This document shows, piece after piece, positions 18,882 to 28,507 of a stretch of 64,000 nucleotides of DNA. Every line of letters starts with the position of its first letter. The stretch's first letter is position 1. The notes under the pieces were generated by a model. The model made no database searches and had not been told where the DNA came from. It saw only the letters and a list, made by a program, of their open reading frames with translations. This DNA comes from Opitutales bacterium UBA5694. GTDB taxonomy: Bacteria; Verrucomicrobiota; Verrucomicrobiia; Opitutales; Opitutaceae. Made by a program: the position numbers and the translations under genes. The stretch lies in NCBI GenBank assembly GCA_002420185.1, contig DIHO01000008.1, positions 1 to 64,000 on the forward strand. The letters run 5' to 3'.

Positions 18882-19068
18882 AAGTTAAACTGAAAGCAAC
18901 TATTTTTGGGGATATTATTTGAGATCCCTTTCAGAATGAAAAATGCATAGCTAGACTCGCGTGAGAAAAATCGACCAGTTGGCTCTCACCAGGGAGCGAG
19001 GCGTCTCGATCGAGAGCCCAACTGTGGACGATGTGTAAGTAAGTAGCCACTGAATTGGAAATAGCGTA

Positions 19069-19545
19069 CTAAGAGCCAATTCTAAATGCGAGGTGATTGG
19101 CCATTTCATGTCCATCGGATACGTATCCTAAGTCCAATTCTGAAATTCCGGCTGTGTGAAAGATCAGTTTATTCGATACGAAAAATGCTCTTTTCAAAGC
19201 GAATTCCCAAAACGATCCTTCCGCATCGAATGAATAGTAAGCATCCCCTGTTAATTCATTCGGATCGGCAAAACAGTCCAACCAAAACCTACCCTGACTT
19301 CCATGTCATCGAGTCCATCGAAAGGAGTTCGCAAAGGGGGTGAATGCAGCGTAGACTTCTAGGTCGATACTACTTTGGGACGCTGAGAAAATTAATTGAA
19401 TTTCATCGTATTCCTGATCAGGTGATCGTCCGTCCCCGGTAAAGTGACCGCTGATCCTCCCTTCTGATTTTGAGCGAGCGAACGGGGCACTCGATTCGGG
19501 CTCAGGAGCAAATACCGTTGAAATAACACAAATACTAGTGAGCAC
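19069..19545 (-). pseudogene. Gene with one in-frame stop, exported beta-rich protein of unknown family
   Basis: Reading the minus strand from 19545, a signal-like start (MLTSICVISTVFAPEPESSA) leads into SGHFTGDGRSPDQEYDEIQL and VYAAFTPFANSFRWTR, then a TGA at 19306-19308. The same frame continues without a shift (HGSQGRFWLDCFADPNELTG, SFDAEGSFWEFALKRAFFV, ELDLGYVSDGHEMANHLAFR) to a stop at 19069. The content on both sides of the stop is equally protein-like, so a single nonsense mutation appears to have split a gene of about 158 codons. No family is recognised. The rest of 18588-19777 shows nothing further apart from the fragment at 18684. Confidence 0.4.
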
Positions 19546-19777
19546 AATGTACCGCCTTCTGTTTAATGTTTCTTAGTATTTTGTCGAAATTGAGCACCAA
19601 CAAAAATCTACCGCAACTCAGAATTCTGAAACGCACAGGTTATTCAAACCCATAATCTTGCATTCCTTCGAATACTCTCTGGATCATCTCACTTCAGCTA
19701 CTCCAATTCTTTCCCAATAGACTTGCGGCTTAAACTAGGAAATTGAACTCAAAATGAGTAAAGACGAGCCCTACGGT

Positions 19778-21532
19778 TTACCCGTCTAAACGTTTTACCT
19801 CGACAAAGTAAGCCCCTCGTACGTTCTTCGTTTGCTCGTCCGTCAACCAAGTTTGAAGAATCGTTGGCCCCGCCTTTAAATCCAATTTAAACTTTGTGTA
19901 AGTCTCCCCTGGCTGGATATTGATGGATTCTGATGTTTCTCCAACTTTAATACGAGCTTCGATAGCACCCATTGGTTTTTCCATATCTCTGGGGTAGCGG
20001 GAAATTCGAAATTCGTATCGGCCTTCTACGCGAGTATCTAAGGCCCAAAAACCGTTTACGAAAAGAGAGTCGTCTTCGACGAGTGACATTTTCCAGATGA
20101 CACCTCCGTCGGTAGGATGCCAATCGCGGGTGGTAAACCTGGTCGGATTTTCCTCCGGTGCCCCAATAATGAAAGGCGTAAATTTCCCCCCATGATCCGC
20201 AACATCTTTGAAGTGTTCCTCGTAGGCAGCCGAAAGCGATTCTACTACCTTAGGGTTTTGTCGGGCTAGGTCGGACTTCTGGCTAGGGTCGTCAAGAATG
20301 TCATAGAGCTCTCCGTTCACTAGGCGCCAACGCTCCGTCATGATCACCCTGCTAGGATATTTCTGCTCCGGTTCGACGCTGGGATTCCACATTTCAAGCT
20401 GATCCGCTTGCCGATCGACAAACAATTTCCGCTCTCTCCAATTACTTGATTTCCCTCGCAAAAGCGGCACAATGCTTCTGCCATCGAAGGCAACATCGCT
20501 AGGTTTTTCCAGGCCACACAGATCGATTAAAGTGGGGAGCCAATCGAGGTGTGCAGTCAATTCCTCTAAGGTCCCTCCAGAATCAAGCGTGCCCGGCCAT
20601 CGGACGAAACAAGCCACGCGGTGACCTCCTTCATAGGTAGATCCTTTTTTGCCTCTCATGCCCGCATTGTATCCCTCCATCGTTCGAAAGTCGACTCCCC
20701 CTCCAGTGCCATTGTCTCCCATGAAGATTACCACCGTGCTTTCATCGATACCCCATTGGTTAAGGGATTGTAGCAAACGTCCCAAGTTCTCGTCGAAATT
20801 CTGAACCATTCCAAAGAATTTCGAACGTGGCTCAGATAAACCTTTCGAAAGGAACGGATCGGAGTAACTTGAATCAACAGTGAGTGGTCCATGCATTGCG
20901 TTGAGCGGCAAATAGACGAAAAAGGGTTGTTCGAAACCAGTCGCCTCACCTTCACGAATAAAACGCAGTGTTTCGTCGAAGAACACATCCGTGCAATAAC
21001 CGTGAAATTTCTCAGGTACGCCGTTACGATAGTAGGTGTCGCTAAAGTAGTCGTTCCCCACTGGATTTCCAATTTCATCGACGCCTCCCGCAAGATGGTG
21101 CACCGTGTCATCAAAACCTCGGTACCGTGGTGCATACGGATAAGGATCGCCGAGATGCCACTTACCAAACATTCCCGTTCGGTAGCCAGATGCCGCAAAT
21201 ACGTCTGCCATCGTCGCCTCCTTGGCATTGAGTAACTGCCTTCCTTCGGTTACTGCCCAAGCTCCTACGCGAACACTGTATTTACCCGTCATCAGGGCAG
21301 CTCTGGTTGGCGTGCAATAGGGATCGACGTGGAAGTCGTCCAAACTAATTCCCTCATCGTGAAGCCTATCGATATTTGGCGTTTTCAAATAGGGGTTTCC
21401 GTGACAAGACATGTCACCGTACCCTTGGTCATCGGTCACGATGAGAATGACATTGGGTTGAGAGGCGAAGGAGCCGGTGCAACCAAAAACAACGGCGAGA
21501 AGGCTTTTAACTAAGGAAAACATAATCTGCAC
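19778..21532 (-). CDS. Secreted sulfatase (formylglycine-type)
   Basis: A 584-residue type I sulfatase. A signal peptide (SLVKSLLAVVFGCTGSFAS) is followed by the metal-site motif ILIVTDDQGYGDMSCHG and the activation motif CTPTRAALMTGK, in which the cysteine would be converted to formylglycine. Other active-site segments are GMFGKWHLG and STVVIFMGDNGTGGG. It resembles arylsulfatase A-type enzymes and carries a C-terminal beta domain of about 110 residues after FTTRDWHPTDGG. It presumably removes sulfate from a sulfated glycan. It lies on the same strand downstream of the ECF sigma/FecR-LamG/PSCyt1/DUF1501 block, with a 203-base gap, so it may be read with it or separately. An anaerobic or FGE-type maturase must be encoded elsewhere. 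Confidence 0.93.
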   Translation of the reverse strand: MQIMFSLVKSLLAVVFGCTGSFASQPNVILIVTDDQGYGDMSCHGNPYLKTPNIDRLHDEGISLDDFHVDPYCTPTRAALMTGKYSVRVGAWAVTEGRQLLNAKEATMADVFAASGYRTGMFGKWHLGDPYPYAPRYRGFDDTVHHLAGGVDEIGNPVGNDYFSDTYYRNGVPEKFHGYCTDVFFDETLRFIREGEATGFEQPFFVYLPLNAMHGPLTVDSSYSDPFLSKGLSEPRSKFFGMVQNFDENLGRLLQSLNQWGIDESTVVIFMGDNGTGGGVDFRTMEGYNAGMRGKKGSTYEGGHRVACFVRWPGTLDSGGTLEELTAHLDWLPTLIDLCGLEKPSDVAFDGRSIVPLLRGKSSNWRERKLFVDRQADQLEMWNPSVEPEQKYPSRVIMTERWRLVNGELYDILDDPSQKSDLARQNPKVVESLSAAYEEHFKDVADHGGKFTPFIIGAPEENPTRFTTRDWHPTDGGVIWKMSLVEDDSLFVNGFWALDTRVEGRYEFRISRYPRDMEKPMGAIEARIKVGETSESINIQPGETYTKFKLDLKAGPTILQTWLTDEQTKNVRGAYFVEVKRLDG

Positions 21533-21735
21533 TAACGGTGATTAACAGTGACCTCGTGAACTAACTCAAGTCCCGTGATATCCATGGTGCTGACTTAAAT
21601 TTATCTTGGAAAGTATTTGCCTAATCCGCGACGAATAACCTTCGTAGCCACAGTAAGGCGGCAGATTATTAACTCCTTGGTTAGTGAAAAACCCCCTTTG
21701 ATCAGGGCTTCAACAGGTTTTTAAGAAAAGCTCAA

Positions 21736-23178
21736 CTAGGCGATCAACTCTCGAATGAGCTGACCTCCGAATTGAGACAGCTGCTTATAGCGGCCACCGT
21801 GCAGATAAGTCAACTTGTTGTCATCGAGTCCGAGTAAGTGCAAGAGTGTTACGTGAAGGTCACGTATTGGATGTACCACATCCACCGCACTCTTACCCAG
21901 TTCGTCAGTTGCCCCAACGATTGCCCCCTTCTTCACTCCGCCTCCAGCAAGCATCATGGTCATCGCCTCCGCGTTGTGGTCGCGACCCAGTGAATAGACT
22001 CCTCCTCGCTTATTGTTGTCGGGGGTTCTTCCGAACTCACCCGTCCATATGACGAGCGTTTCATCAAGCATACCGCGTTGCTTCAAATCCTTAATCAACG
22101 CCGCCATCCCACGATCCACACTTCGGATACGAGAGGAATGACCCTCTTCTAGATAATCGTGACTATCCCATCCACCAGTGAATATTTGCACAAAACGCGT
22201 ACCCTCTTCAACTAATCGACGCGCCATCAAACATTGGCGACCGAATACAGCTGTTTCCTTATCATTCATACCGTACATTTCCCGAACGTACTCAGGTTCG
22301 CCTTTTAGATCGATGACATCAGGCACTTCGGTCTGCATACGATAAGCCAACTCGTAGCTTTCCATACGGGCCGCAAGATCCTTGTGCTCAGGATGCCTAT
22401 AGGCATGACGCTGATTCAGAAAGGCTAATTCGTCTAAGGCTCTGCGCTGGTGCTCCCGTGTCTTGTTAGGCTGAGACTTAAGGTCCAAGATGGGAGATCC
22501 TTCGGGCCGTAGTCGTGTACCTTGATAATGGGCCGGAAGAAAGCCATTAGACCAATTGCCTGCCCCCCCCTGAGGCATTGCCAACTCTGTCATGACAACG
22601 TAACCTGGCAAATTCTGATTCATTGAACCGAGTCCGTAGGTCGTCCACGCACCCAGAGCGGGATCGCTTCCTAAGCGGCTCCCTGTATTCATGTGGAAGA
22701 GTGCTTCCGGATGATTCACTGACTCCGCTTGACATCCGCGATAGTTACAAAACTCATCGGCCACTTCTGGGTCAGCGATGTATTGCCATTGGTCACACAT
22801 GTCTAGACCGGACTGACCCACTTTTCGAGATCCAAATGGGCTGCCCACGAAAAATTTGAACGGGTCACCCTCTTCTGCCAAAGTAGATTCCTGCTTGTGC
22901 AACCTTTGGAGTTCGGGCTTTGGATCAAACGTATCCATGTGTCCTGGAGCTCCCTCCATAAATAACATAATCACCGACTTCGCCTTGGCAGGGAACATAG
23001 GCTCTTTCGGCCAGAGGGGTCCTTGATCTGTGGCCGACGCCTTTAATAAGGAAGAAGGGTAGTCCTTGGCCAACATGCTTGTCATGGCAAGGGATCCGAG
23101 CGATGCAGTGAGACCGCAAAGAAAGTCACGACGGGTGGTCGGCGTAGACAAAGGACGAGAACAGATGGGTAATTTCAT
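21736..23178 (-). CDS. DUF1501 Tat-exported protein
   Basis: A 480-residue DUF1501 protein, second copy in the window. The leader contains TTRRDFLCGLTASLGSLAM, a twin-arginine signal. Landmarks are KAKSVIMLFMEGAPGHMDTF, ARRLVEEGTRFVQIFTGGWD, TLVIWTGEFGRTPDNNK and LGRDHNAEAMTMMLAGGG. It follows the PSCyt1/DUF1549 gene at 23286 on the same strand with 107 bases between, and has a GGAG-type ribosome binding site. It is clearly divergent from the copy at 17178 and retains the long form of the central region. Probably a periplasmic partner of the upstream protein; its reaction is unknown. Confidence 0.92.
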   Translation of the reverse strand: MKLPICSRPLSTPTTRRDFLCGLTASLGSLAMTSMLAKDYPSSLLKASATDQGPLWPKEPMFPAKAKSVIMLFMEGAPGHMDTFDPKPELQRLHKQESTLAEEGDPFKFFVGSPFGSRKVGQSGLDMCDQWQYIADPEVADEFCNYRGCQAESVNHPEALFHMNTGSRLGSDPALGAWTTYGLGSMNQNLPGYVVMTELAMPQGGAGNWSNGFLPAHYQGTRLRPEGSPILDLKSQPNKTREHQRRALDELAFLNQRHAYRHPEHKDLAARMESYELAYRMQTEVPDVIDLKGEPEYVREMYGMNDKETAVFGRQCLMARRLVEEGTRFVQIFTGGWDSHDYLEEGHSSRIRSVDRGMAALIKDLKQRGMLDETLVIWTGEFGRTPDNNKRGGVYSLGRDHNAEAMTMMLAGGGVKKGAIVGATDELGKSAVDVVHPIRDLHVTLLHLLGLDDNKLTYLHGGRYKQLSQFGGQLIRELIA

Positions 23179-23285
23179 GATATTAGTTTTCTCCTATAGA
23201 TCTTTTCCCTAAAGTTTGTACGAGTACGAACGGACCTACTGGAGAGTTAAGTTTGATGGGAATGATGTCATTTGTAAGGACCGTC

Positions 23286-26144
23286 TCAGTACACGTGAAC
23301 AAATTCGTTGGTGTTAAAGAGGACAAGGCAAAGGTCGGCCAGAGCACGGGTATCCGCATCTACATCGGTTGCTTTTTTATCGGGCACATAGTTTTCGAAA
23401 GCGGGGAGTATTTCTTCATATTCGAAAGGCTTTCCGGAAAACTCCTCTACGAGTGAACGGGTGATCTTGGTCGGATAAGTTACCGGAACGGGCTTATGTT
23501 CCTTGTGGTAGTCCCTCATATTCTCCACGTAGTCCAACATATGCATTTGCTCCTCCTTGGTTGGGCTCCTAGAGAGTGCTAACTCAAAGGCCCTGCTCAC
23601 TCGCTTGGAAAAACTTTTCTCTTCCCGAATCAGTCGAACCGCGAAAGCGATCGACCGATCTGTAACCAAGTCGCTGTTTAAAAGGGTGAAGGCTTGCGGC
23701 GATACCGAGGCATCATCACGAATTTCGCACGAGTCATTTGAATTGGGCTGGTTAAATATTTCAAGGAAGGGATCGGCCTGCCCCCGTGCTCGATAAGCGT
23801 AAACGCTCCGACGATTTCTTTGCTCCGGTTTAGGGAACGGCTGATGAGCCGGAGCGATGGAAAATTGGATCATTCGCGGTTGCAGCGCGACCTCCATATT
23901 GATTTCAGGCATTACTGGAAGACCTCCCAACTCGGTATTCAATTCCCCCGTAATTTTCAGCATCCCATCCCGAATCTCTTCCGCAGTTAGACGGCGGGGA
24001 GGAAAGGATACAAGCAGGTCATTGCTAGGATCGACCGTTTCCAGCTTCTCCCTGGCGGGGTGGATAGTTGATTGTTTGTATGTGTCTGACAGCATGATGA
24101 GCTTATGCATCCGCTTGATCTTCCAGCCCCCATCAACGAATTCAGCGGCAAGCCAATCAATGAGATCGGGATGCGTTGGTTTTTCGCCCTTCGCTCCGAA
24201 GTTGTTCGGGTTTGCTGCTAATGGTTTCCCAAAGTGATGCTGCCAAATGCGATTCACGTATGATCGGCTAGTTAGTGGGTTGCGTGCATCGGCAATCCAT
24301 CGAGCAACTGCTAGACGCCTGCCATCAAGATCCTCCGGAATGATGTAGGGATCATCGCCTGCGGGGTCCACGGGAACACCAAGAGCACTCAGAACTCCGG
24401 GTGAGACTCTTTCTCCTGGAGCTTTTAGGGAGCCCCCCAACAAAATAAAGCTCTCGGTCATTTCGTTCTCTTCAATCTTGTCGGTGACCCGGAGCTTGCG
24501 TGCATTAACTGACTTTGGTAAATGGCTATTAAATACGCTTTGAACCATAGGCTGATAACGCTCTTTTCGCCGCTCCCAAATCCAATCGTCTTGTTCACGA
24601 ACCTTCAGGCGACCTTCATCGATGTAGTCTAATCCGATATCGCGGGGAGGTTTATTATCATCATGAAGTTCTTTCCTTGAAGCATAATCGACATACTCCA
24701 GACCTCTTTCCGTAAACCAAGCCTTGGCGGCCGCTTCGCGTTTTTCATGCAGCAACTCTTTTTTCTCAGCCGCAAACGCGTGCAACTGCTCAACCATCGC
24801 TCTTCCCTCTTCGAAGCCGTTGAGATTTTCTTTTGGATGGAAAGCAGCGGGTCTTTCTGCAAGTTGTGTAGTCGAAAAGGCTGAATATAATCTGTAGTAA
24901 TCCTTTGTGGGCAGAGGGTCAAACTTGTGGTCGTGGCACTTTACGCACCGCATTGTGGTTGAAAGGAAAGTCTGCCCCACCGAGTTAACGATATCGTCAA
25001 TGTAGATTTGACGGGCCTCAGGCTTCGCGACCATGGCCGAATCCCAAGGTCCCATTCGCAGAAAGCTCGAGGCCACCATCCATTCGGTTTCCTGAGGGGT
25101 GTAAGCCCCGGTCCCGTGAATTTTACTTATGGCTTCTTCGTCGCCATCTAAACGGTCCTCGACCGAATTCGCGACCAATTCATCCCCCGCCACTTGTTCG
25201 ATGACGAATTCATTGTATGGCTTGTCTTCGTTAAATGAACGAATCACATAGTCACGATACCGCCACGCATTCGAGCGCTCATAGTCGTTGGACATTCCTC
25301 CCGTATCGGAATAGCGAGCCACATCAAGCCAATGCTGGCCCCAACGCTCCCCGTAGTGATCGCTCTCCAGTAAACGGTCTACGAGCTCGGTCCATGCAGA
25401 ATCCGGGTTTTGCTTGAATGCCATCTTAAAATCCGCGACCTCTTCCGGACTTGGCGGAAGGCCGGTTAGATCAAAAGACGCTCGACGTATCAACGTTATG
25501 GGATCCGCCTGCGGCGCGGGTTCATATCCTGCTTCCTGCAGCTTCGCTCCGACAAACGAATCGATCGGGTTTCCCGTTTTCGTCGGGACTTCAGGTACCG
25601 CGGGTTTACGAATCGGCATGAAAGCCCACATGTCCTCAGGCTTGTACCGGCGATATGTCCACTCGTCCGACAACCCGCCAGAATGATCAATGAGAATCCC
25701 TTCCTCGTTCTCTCTGACTTTACGTTCCGCTAACCGAATTTCGTTTTGTCGTTTCTCATCCGGCCAGTGAGCACCCGCATTGATCCATTTTTCTAAATCG
25801 GCTATTTGTACTTCGGAAAGCCGATCGTTCTCCTTTGGCGGCATTTCAAAATCCGGATCTTTCCAACGAACCGCTTCCATTACGAAGCTGTACTCCGCAT
25901 CACCGGGAATCAAGACGTCGTCGAAAAATTCTCCACCTTTGACAAAATCCTCCAGCGTCGTCAGCTTTAATCCGCCTTTCACTTCCTTGCCCGGTCCACC
26001 ATGGCAACTAAAACATTTCTCGGAGAGCATTGGTTTAATTTTCAATGTAAACAGACGCTCCATTTCAGTTTCATCAACGACTGCAGACACTGTGGATAAA
26101 CTAGCCGTAGCAAACGCTACAAAAAGTATCAGTGAAGCTCTCAT
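23286..26144 (-). CDS. PSCyt1-DUF1549-DUF1553 secreted protein
   Basis: A 952-residue homologue of the protein at 13913. A signal peptide (MRASLILFVAFATASLSTVS) precedes the haem motif CFSCHGG (PSCyt1). DUF1549 shows PIDSFVGAKLQEAGYEPAPQ, RRASFDLTGLPPSPEEV and GERWGQHWLDVARYSDTGG, then a second CxxCH in CVKCHDHKFDPLPTKDYY. The DUF1553 part has RRLAVARWIADARNPLTSRS and YVNRIWQHHFGKPLA. It lacks the long insert of the 13913 copy. The gene lies 119 bases downstream of the FecR-LamG gene, in the same direction, suggesting control by the ECF sigma factor encoded there. Function assumed to be periplasmic redox chemistry on polysaccharides; not proven. Confidence 0.92.
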   Translation of the reverse strand: MRASLILFVAFATASLSTVSAVVDETEMERLFTLKIKPMLSEKCFSCHGGPGKEVKGGLKLTTLEDFVKGGEFFDDVLIPGDAEYSFVMEAVRWKDPDFEMPPKENDRLSEVQIADLEKWINAGAHWPDEKRQNEIRLAERKVRENEEGILIDHSGGLSDEWTYRRYKPEDMWAFMPIRKPAVPEVPTKTGNPIDSFVGAKLQEAGYEPAPQADPITLIRRASFDLTGLPPSPEEVADFKMAFKQNPDSAWTELVDRLLESDHYGERWGQHWLDVARYSDTGGMSNDYERSNAWRYRDYVIRSFNEDKPYNEFVIEQVAGDELVANSVEDRLDGDEEAISKIHGTGAYTPQETEWMVASSFLRMGPWDSAMVAKPEARQIYIDDIVNSVGQTFLSTTMRCVKCHDHKFDPLPTKDYYRLYSAFSTTQLAERPAAFHPKENLNGFEEGRAMVEQLHAFAAEKKELLHEKREAAAKAWFTERGLEYVDYASRKELHDDNKPPRDIGLDYIDEGRLKVREQDDWIWERRKERYQPMVQSVFNSHLPKSVNARKLRVTDKIEENEMTESFILLGGSLKAPGERVSPGVLSALGVPVDPAGDDPYIIPEDLDGRRLAVARWIADARNPLTSRSYVNRIWQHHFGKPLAANPNNFGAKGEKPTHPDLIDWLAAEFVDGGWKIKRMHKLIMLSDTYKQSTIHPAREKLETVDPSNDLLVSFPPRRLTAEEIRDGMLKITGELNTELGGLPVMPEINMEVALQPRMIQFSIAPAHQPFPKPEQRNRRSVYAYRARGQADPFLEIFNQPNSNDSCEIRDDASVSPQAFTLLNSDLVTDRSIAFAVRLIREEKSFSKRVSRAFELALSRSPTKEEQMHMLDYVENMRDYHKEHKPVPVTYPTKITRSLVEEFSGKPFEYEEILPAFENYVPDKKATDVDADTRALADLCLVLFNTNEFVHVY

Positions 26145-26263
26145 ATATTAGCGTAGAGCTTTCCTTTCGAAAGACCGTAACGGTCAAATCTAATATTACT
26201 ACACGCCATAGAGCCAGCCCAACGATGGACACCTCCAATTTCTTTTTTTAAATACATTTATAT

Positions 26264-27841
26264 CTAAGGTCTTCCTTTCTCGTAAAGTTCTGCGATTTCG
26301 CTGGCGGACAATGAGCCGCTAAAAATAGCAAATTCATCGATCGCTCCGTTCAAATTACGGAGAGCAAAATTTGGATCACCCCTCGTGGGTTCATTCCAAT
26401 TTCCAATAGAAGCCGCCCCAATTCTAACCGTATCCACAATGTACTCGTCTGTAATTCGATCCTGACTGATTGCTTCTCCATTCACGAAGTGAGTCGTTGT
26501 CTGCTCATCTACGTTATAAACAGTCGCGATTTGTAACCACTTTCCACTTTGAGAGGGATCCCACATAGGAGGAGAATAAGCGATGTGCTTGTCTTTTCCA
26601 GATCCTGGTAATGCATCTCTCCGTTTTACGGAAAAGAAGAGTCTTCCATCGTTCATGATCTGCCAATGCGGTTCGTTCAGCTCATGGCCATCTGTGAGGA
26701 AAAGGGAATTGTACATTCGATCCAAACTGTCGATACGAGCCCAGCAATAAAAGGTTACCGATCGGTGCTCTCCAGGAATCGACACACGAACACGACTGCC
26801 TGCGGGACTGAAGTTTAAAGCACTCCCAGACTGGCCCCAGCGATCCGCATCGTTGCGAGCACTCACCACCGTGCCATTCAAACCAGATTGGGACGAGTCC
26901 AATAACTGACGTCCCCACTCGTTTGATTGGTGTATGGGGTAATAGGCGATCATTCTTGTGTCATTGCCTAACACCGCCGCACTATCTGACCATGCCTGGC
27001 GGCGCTGCAGCCTTTGACTGACAAATCTCTGCTCGAAGTCCGCTAACCCAGTAAACTGGCTAGGTTCGAATGCCACTGACTCCGGATTCCCGGTTGCCGT
27101 CCACCGGAGAGACTGTCCATTAGACAAATGCTGCTTCTGCTCGCCTTTGGGATGCCACTCGATTTCCCCATCGAGGACGTGCATGTCCGCATGCTCGGGA
27201 GTGACGTTCAAAGCAAATTCCGTTCCCAGATCAACAACATCGCCAGAGTTGGTCAACACTCGGAATCCGTTAGCAGCGGTGGGAACCAGCGCCCGTATTT
27301 TTCCGTGCAACACAGACATCTCCATGGGCGAGTTTATTTCAAACTCCGCTTTTCCCTCTAAAATAATCGTGACACCACTGAAAAGTTCGAGTCTGGCAAG
27401 ACCGGATTCCATTTGCAAGGGGCCTTGCGGGACCAAGTCTCCCCTGTTTAGGTTCGGTTGGTTTACCCAAACCGCTTCCGAGTGTTCCGCCAAAACAGCG
27501 TAGCCCGTTGCGATGGGCTCTGCTGCAGCAATGTCACTTGTTCTGACTTCGAGGCTACTTTTTAATCCATAGGCACTTATGAATGCAACTGCGAAAACTG
27601 CAGCGATACCCGCCAAAACACTAAATTTTCCTGGCCAAGCGGATACTATTTGATCATTTTCTTCCTCAAGTAAAAGACTAGATTCCAATCTGAGCGAGTC
27701 GGTCAGTTTCAGTCTGGAGTAATAAGCTTGGCGGGCTTCCGAGCTAACCCGCATTTCCGCTTCCAATTTAAAAAAATCTGCTTCGGAGATGGATCCCTCG
27801 ATTAGATCGTCGATTAGCGGATCGCGATCGTTCAAGGTCAT
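26264..27841 (-). CDS. FecR-type anti-sigma/sensor protein with C-terminal LamG domain
   Basis: A 525-residue single-pass membrane protein. The N-terminal cytoplasmic part (DPLIDDLIEGSISEADFFKL and the helix after it) resembles the anti-sigma segment found in this group. One membrane helix follows (FSVLAGIAAVFAVAFISAYG). The FecR domain has LELFSGVTIILEGKAEFEIN and VLTNSGDVVDLGTEFALNV. The C-terminal 200 residues form a LamG/concanavalin-like fold starting near MIAYYPIHQSNEWGRQLLDS, with YCWARIDSLDR and the closing GAIDEFAIFSGSLSASEIAE. ATG 27841 overlaps the sigma stop by four bases (ATGA), so the pair is translationally coupled. The likely role is sensing a glycan outside the inner membrane and releasing the sigma factor; this is inferred from the architecture. 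Confidence 0.88.
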   Translation of the reverse strand: MTLNDRDPLIDDLIEGSISEADFFKLEAEMRVSSEARQAYYSRLKLTDSLRLESSLLLEEENDQIVSAWPGKFSVLAGIAAVFAVAFISAYGLKSSLEVRTSDIAAAEPIATGYAVLAEHSEAVWVNQPNLNRGDLVPQGPLQMESGLARLELFSGVTIILEGKAEFEINSPMEMSVLHGKIRALVPTAANGFRVLTNSGDVVDLGTEFALNVTPEHADMHVLDGEIEWHPKGEQKQHLSNGQSLRWTATGNPESVAFEPSQFTGLADFEQRFVSQRLQRRQAWSDSAAVLGNDTRMIAYYPIHQSNEWGRQLLDSSQSGLNGTVVSARNDADRWGQSGSALNFSPAGSRVRVSIPGEHRSVTFYCWARIDSLDRMYNSLFLTDGHELNEPHWQIMNDGRLFFSVKRRDALPGSGKDKHIAYSPPMWDPSQSGKWLQIATVYNVDEQTTTHFVNGEAISQDRITDEYIVDTVRIGAASIGNWNEPTRGDPNFALRNLNGAIDEFAIFSGSLSASEIAELYEKGRP

Positions 27842-28374
27842 GCTTGAGCCTCCTTTGCTAAAGCGATGCGCCTCTCGACGCACAAGAGCAAGCGATTGCG
27901 AATACGATGAAGCGTTACCTTCAACCCACCAATACTGCGGCCCATTTTAGCCGCGTACTCCTTCAGCGGCGTCTTCTTAAAATACCGATGATGGATCAGA
28001 TCGCGATCCGCTGGCTTGAGGCTTTTGAGACAAGCCTGCAAGGCTATGTGATGCTCGGACAAATCGTGAAGATGGTTGGTCATTTCCTCCGCTATGATTT
28101 CCTCTAGCTCTTCACAGAAAACCAGGCGGGCATCTTTGGCTTGCTTGAACCTGTATTTGCGAACCTGGAAGCGAGCAATGCTGAAAGCCCAGGCCTTGAA
28201 GTTAGTTCCGATCTCAAAATCGCTCCGTTTCTCCCAGATAATCGTGTTCGTATCCTGAGCGACATCATCGCAATGTGGATCCCCCGGCATCAAGGATTCC
28301 ACATACAATCGCAGGGCTGACTGGTTTTGAGTCAGCAAGGAGACAATTGCGGCATTCTGTTTTTGTTCCTCCAT
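27838..28374 (-). CDS. ECF RNA polymerase sigma factor
   Basis: A 178-residue sigma-70 family extracytoplasmic-function factor of the Planctomycetes/Verrucomicrobia type. Region 2 is visible as LYVESLMPGDPHCDDVAQDT, IIWEKRSDFEIGTNFKAWAF and SIARFQVRKYRFKQ. Region 4 is ALQACLKSLKPADRDLIHHR with the helix-turn-helix EYAAKMGRSIGGLKVTLHRI. Its stop overlaps the start of the FecR-LamG gene. It should direct polymerase to its own operon and probably to the downstream PSCyt1-DUF1501-sulfatase genes. The promoter motif it recognises was not identified. Confidence 0.93.
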   Translation of the reverse strand: MEEQKQNAAIVSLLTQNQSALRLYVESLMPGDPHCDDVAQDTNTIIWEKRSDFEIGTNFKAWAFSIARFQVRKYRFKQAKDARLVFCEELEEIIAEEMTNHLHDLSEHHIALQACLKSLKPADRDLIHHRYFKKTPLKEYAAKMGRSIGGLKVTLHRIRNRLLLCVERRIALAKEAQA

Positions 28375-28507
28375 CGGGCTGTACTAAAGCAAATCCATCT
28401 ATTACCTAAAAGGTTAACACAAATCGGGGGAATTTCTAAAGATTTATTGGGTTTAGATAAAACCGAAACTCCAAAAGCTCATTTTTCGGGTCAATTTTCC
28501 CCACTCT

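Noticed and set aside
20728..21228. 166-codon frame inside the sulfatase gene
   Set aside because: Same strand, other frame; lies across the sulfatase active-site region, which is intact in its own frame.
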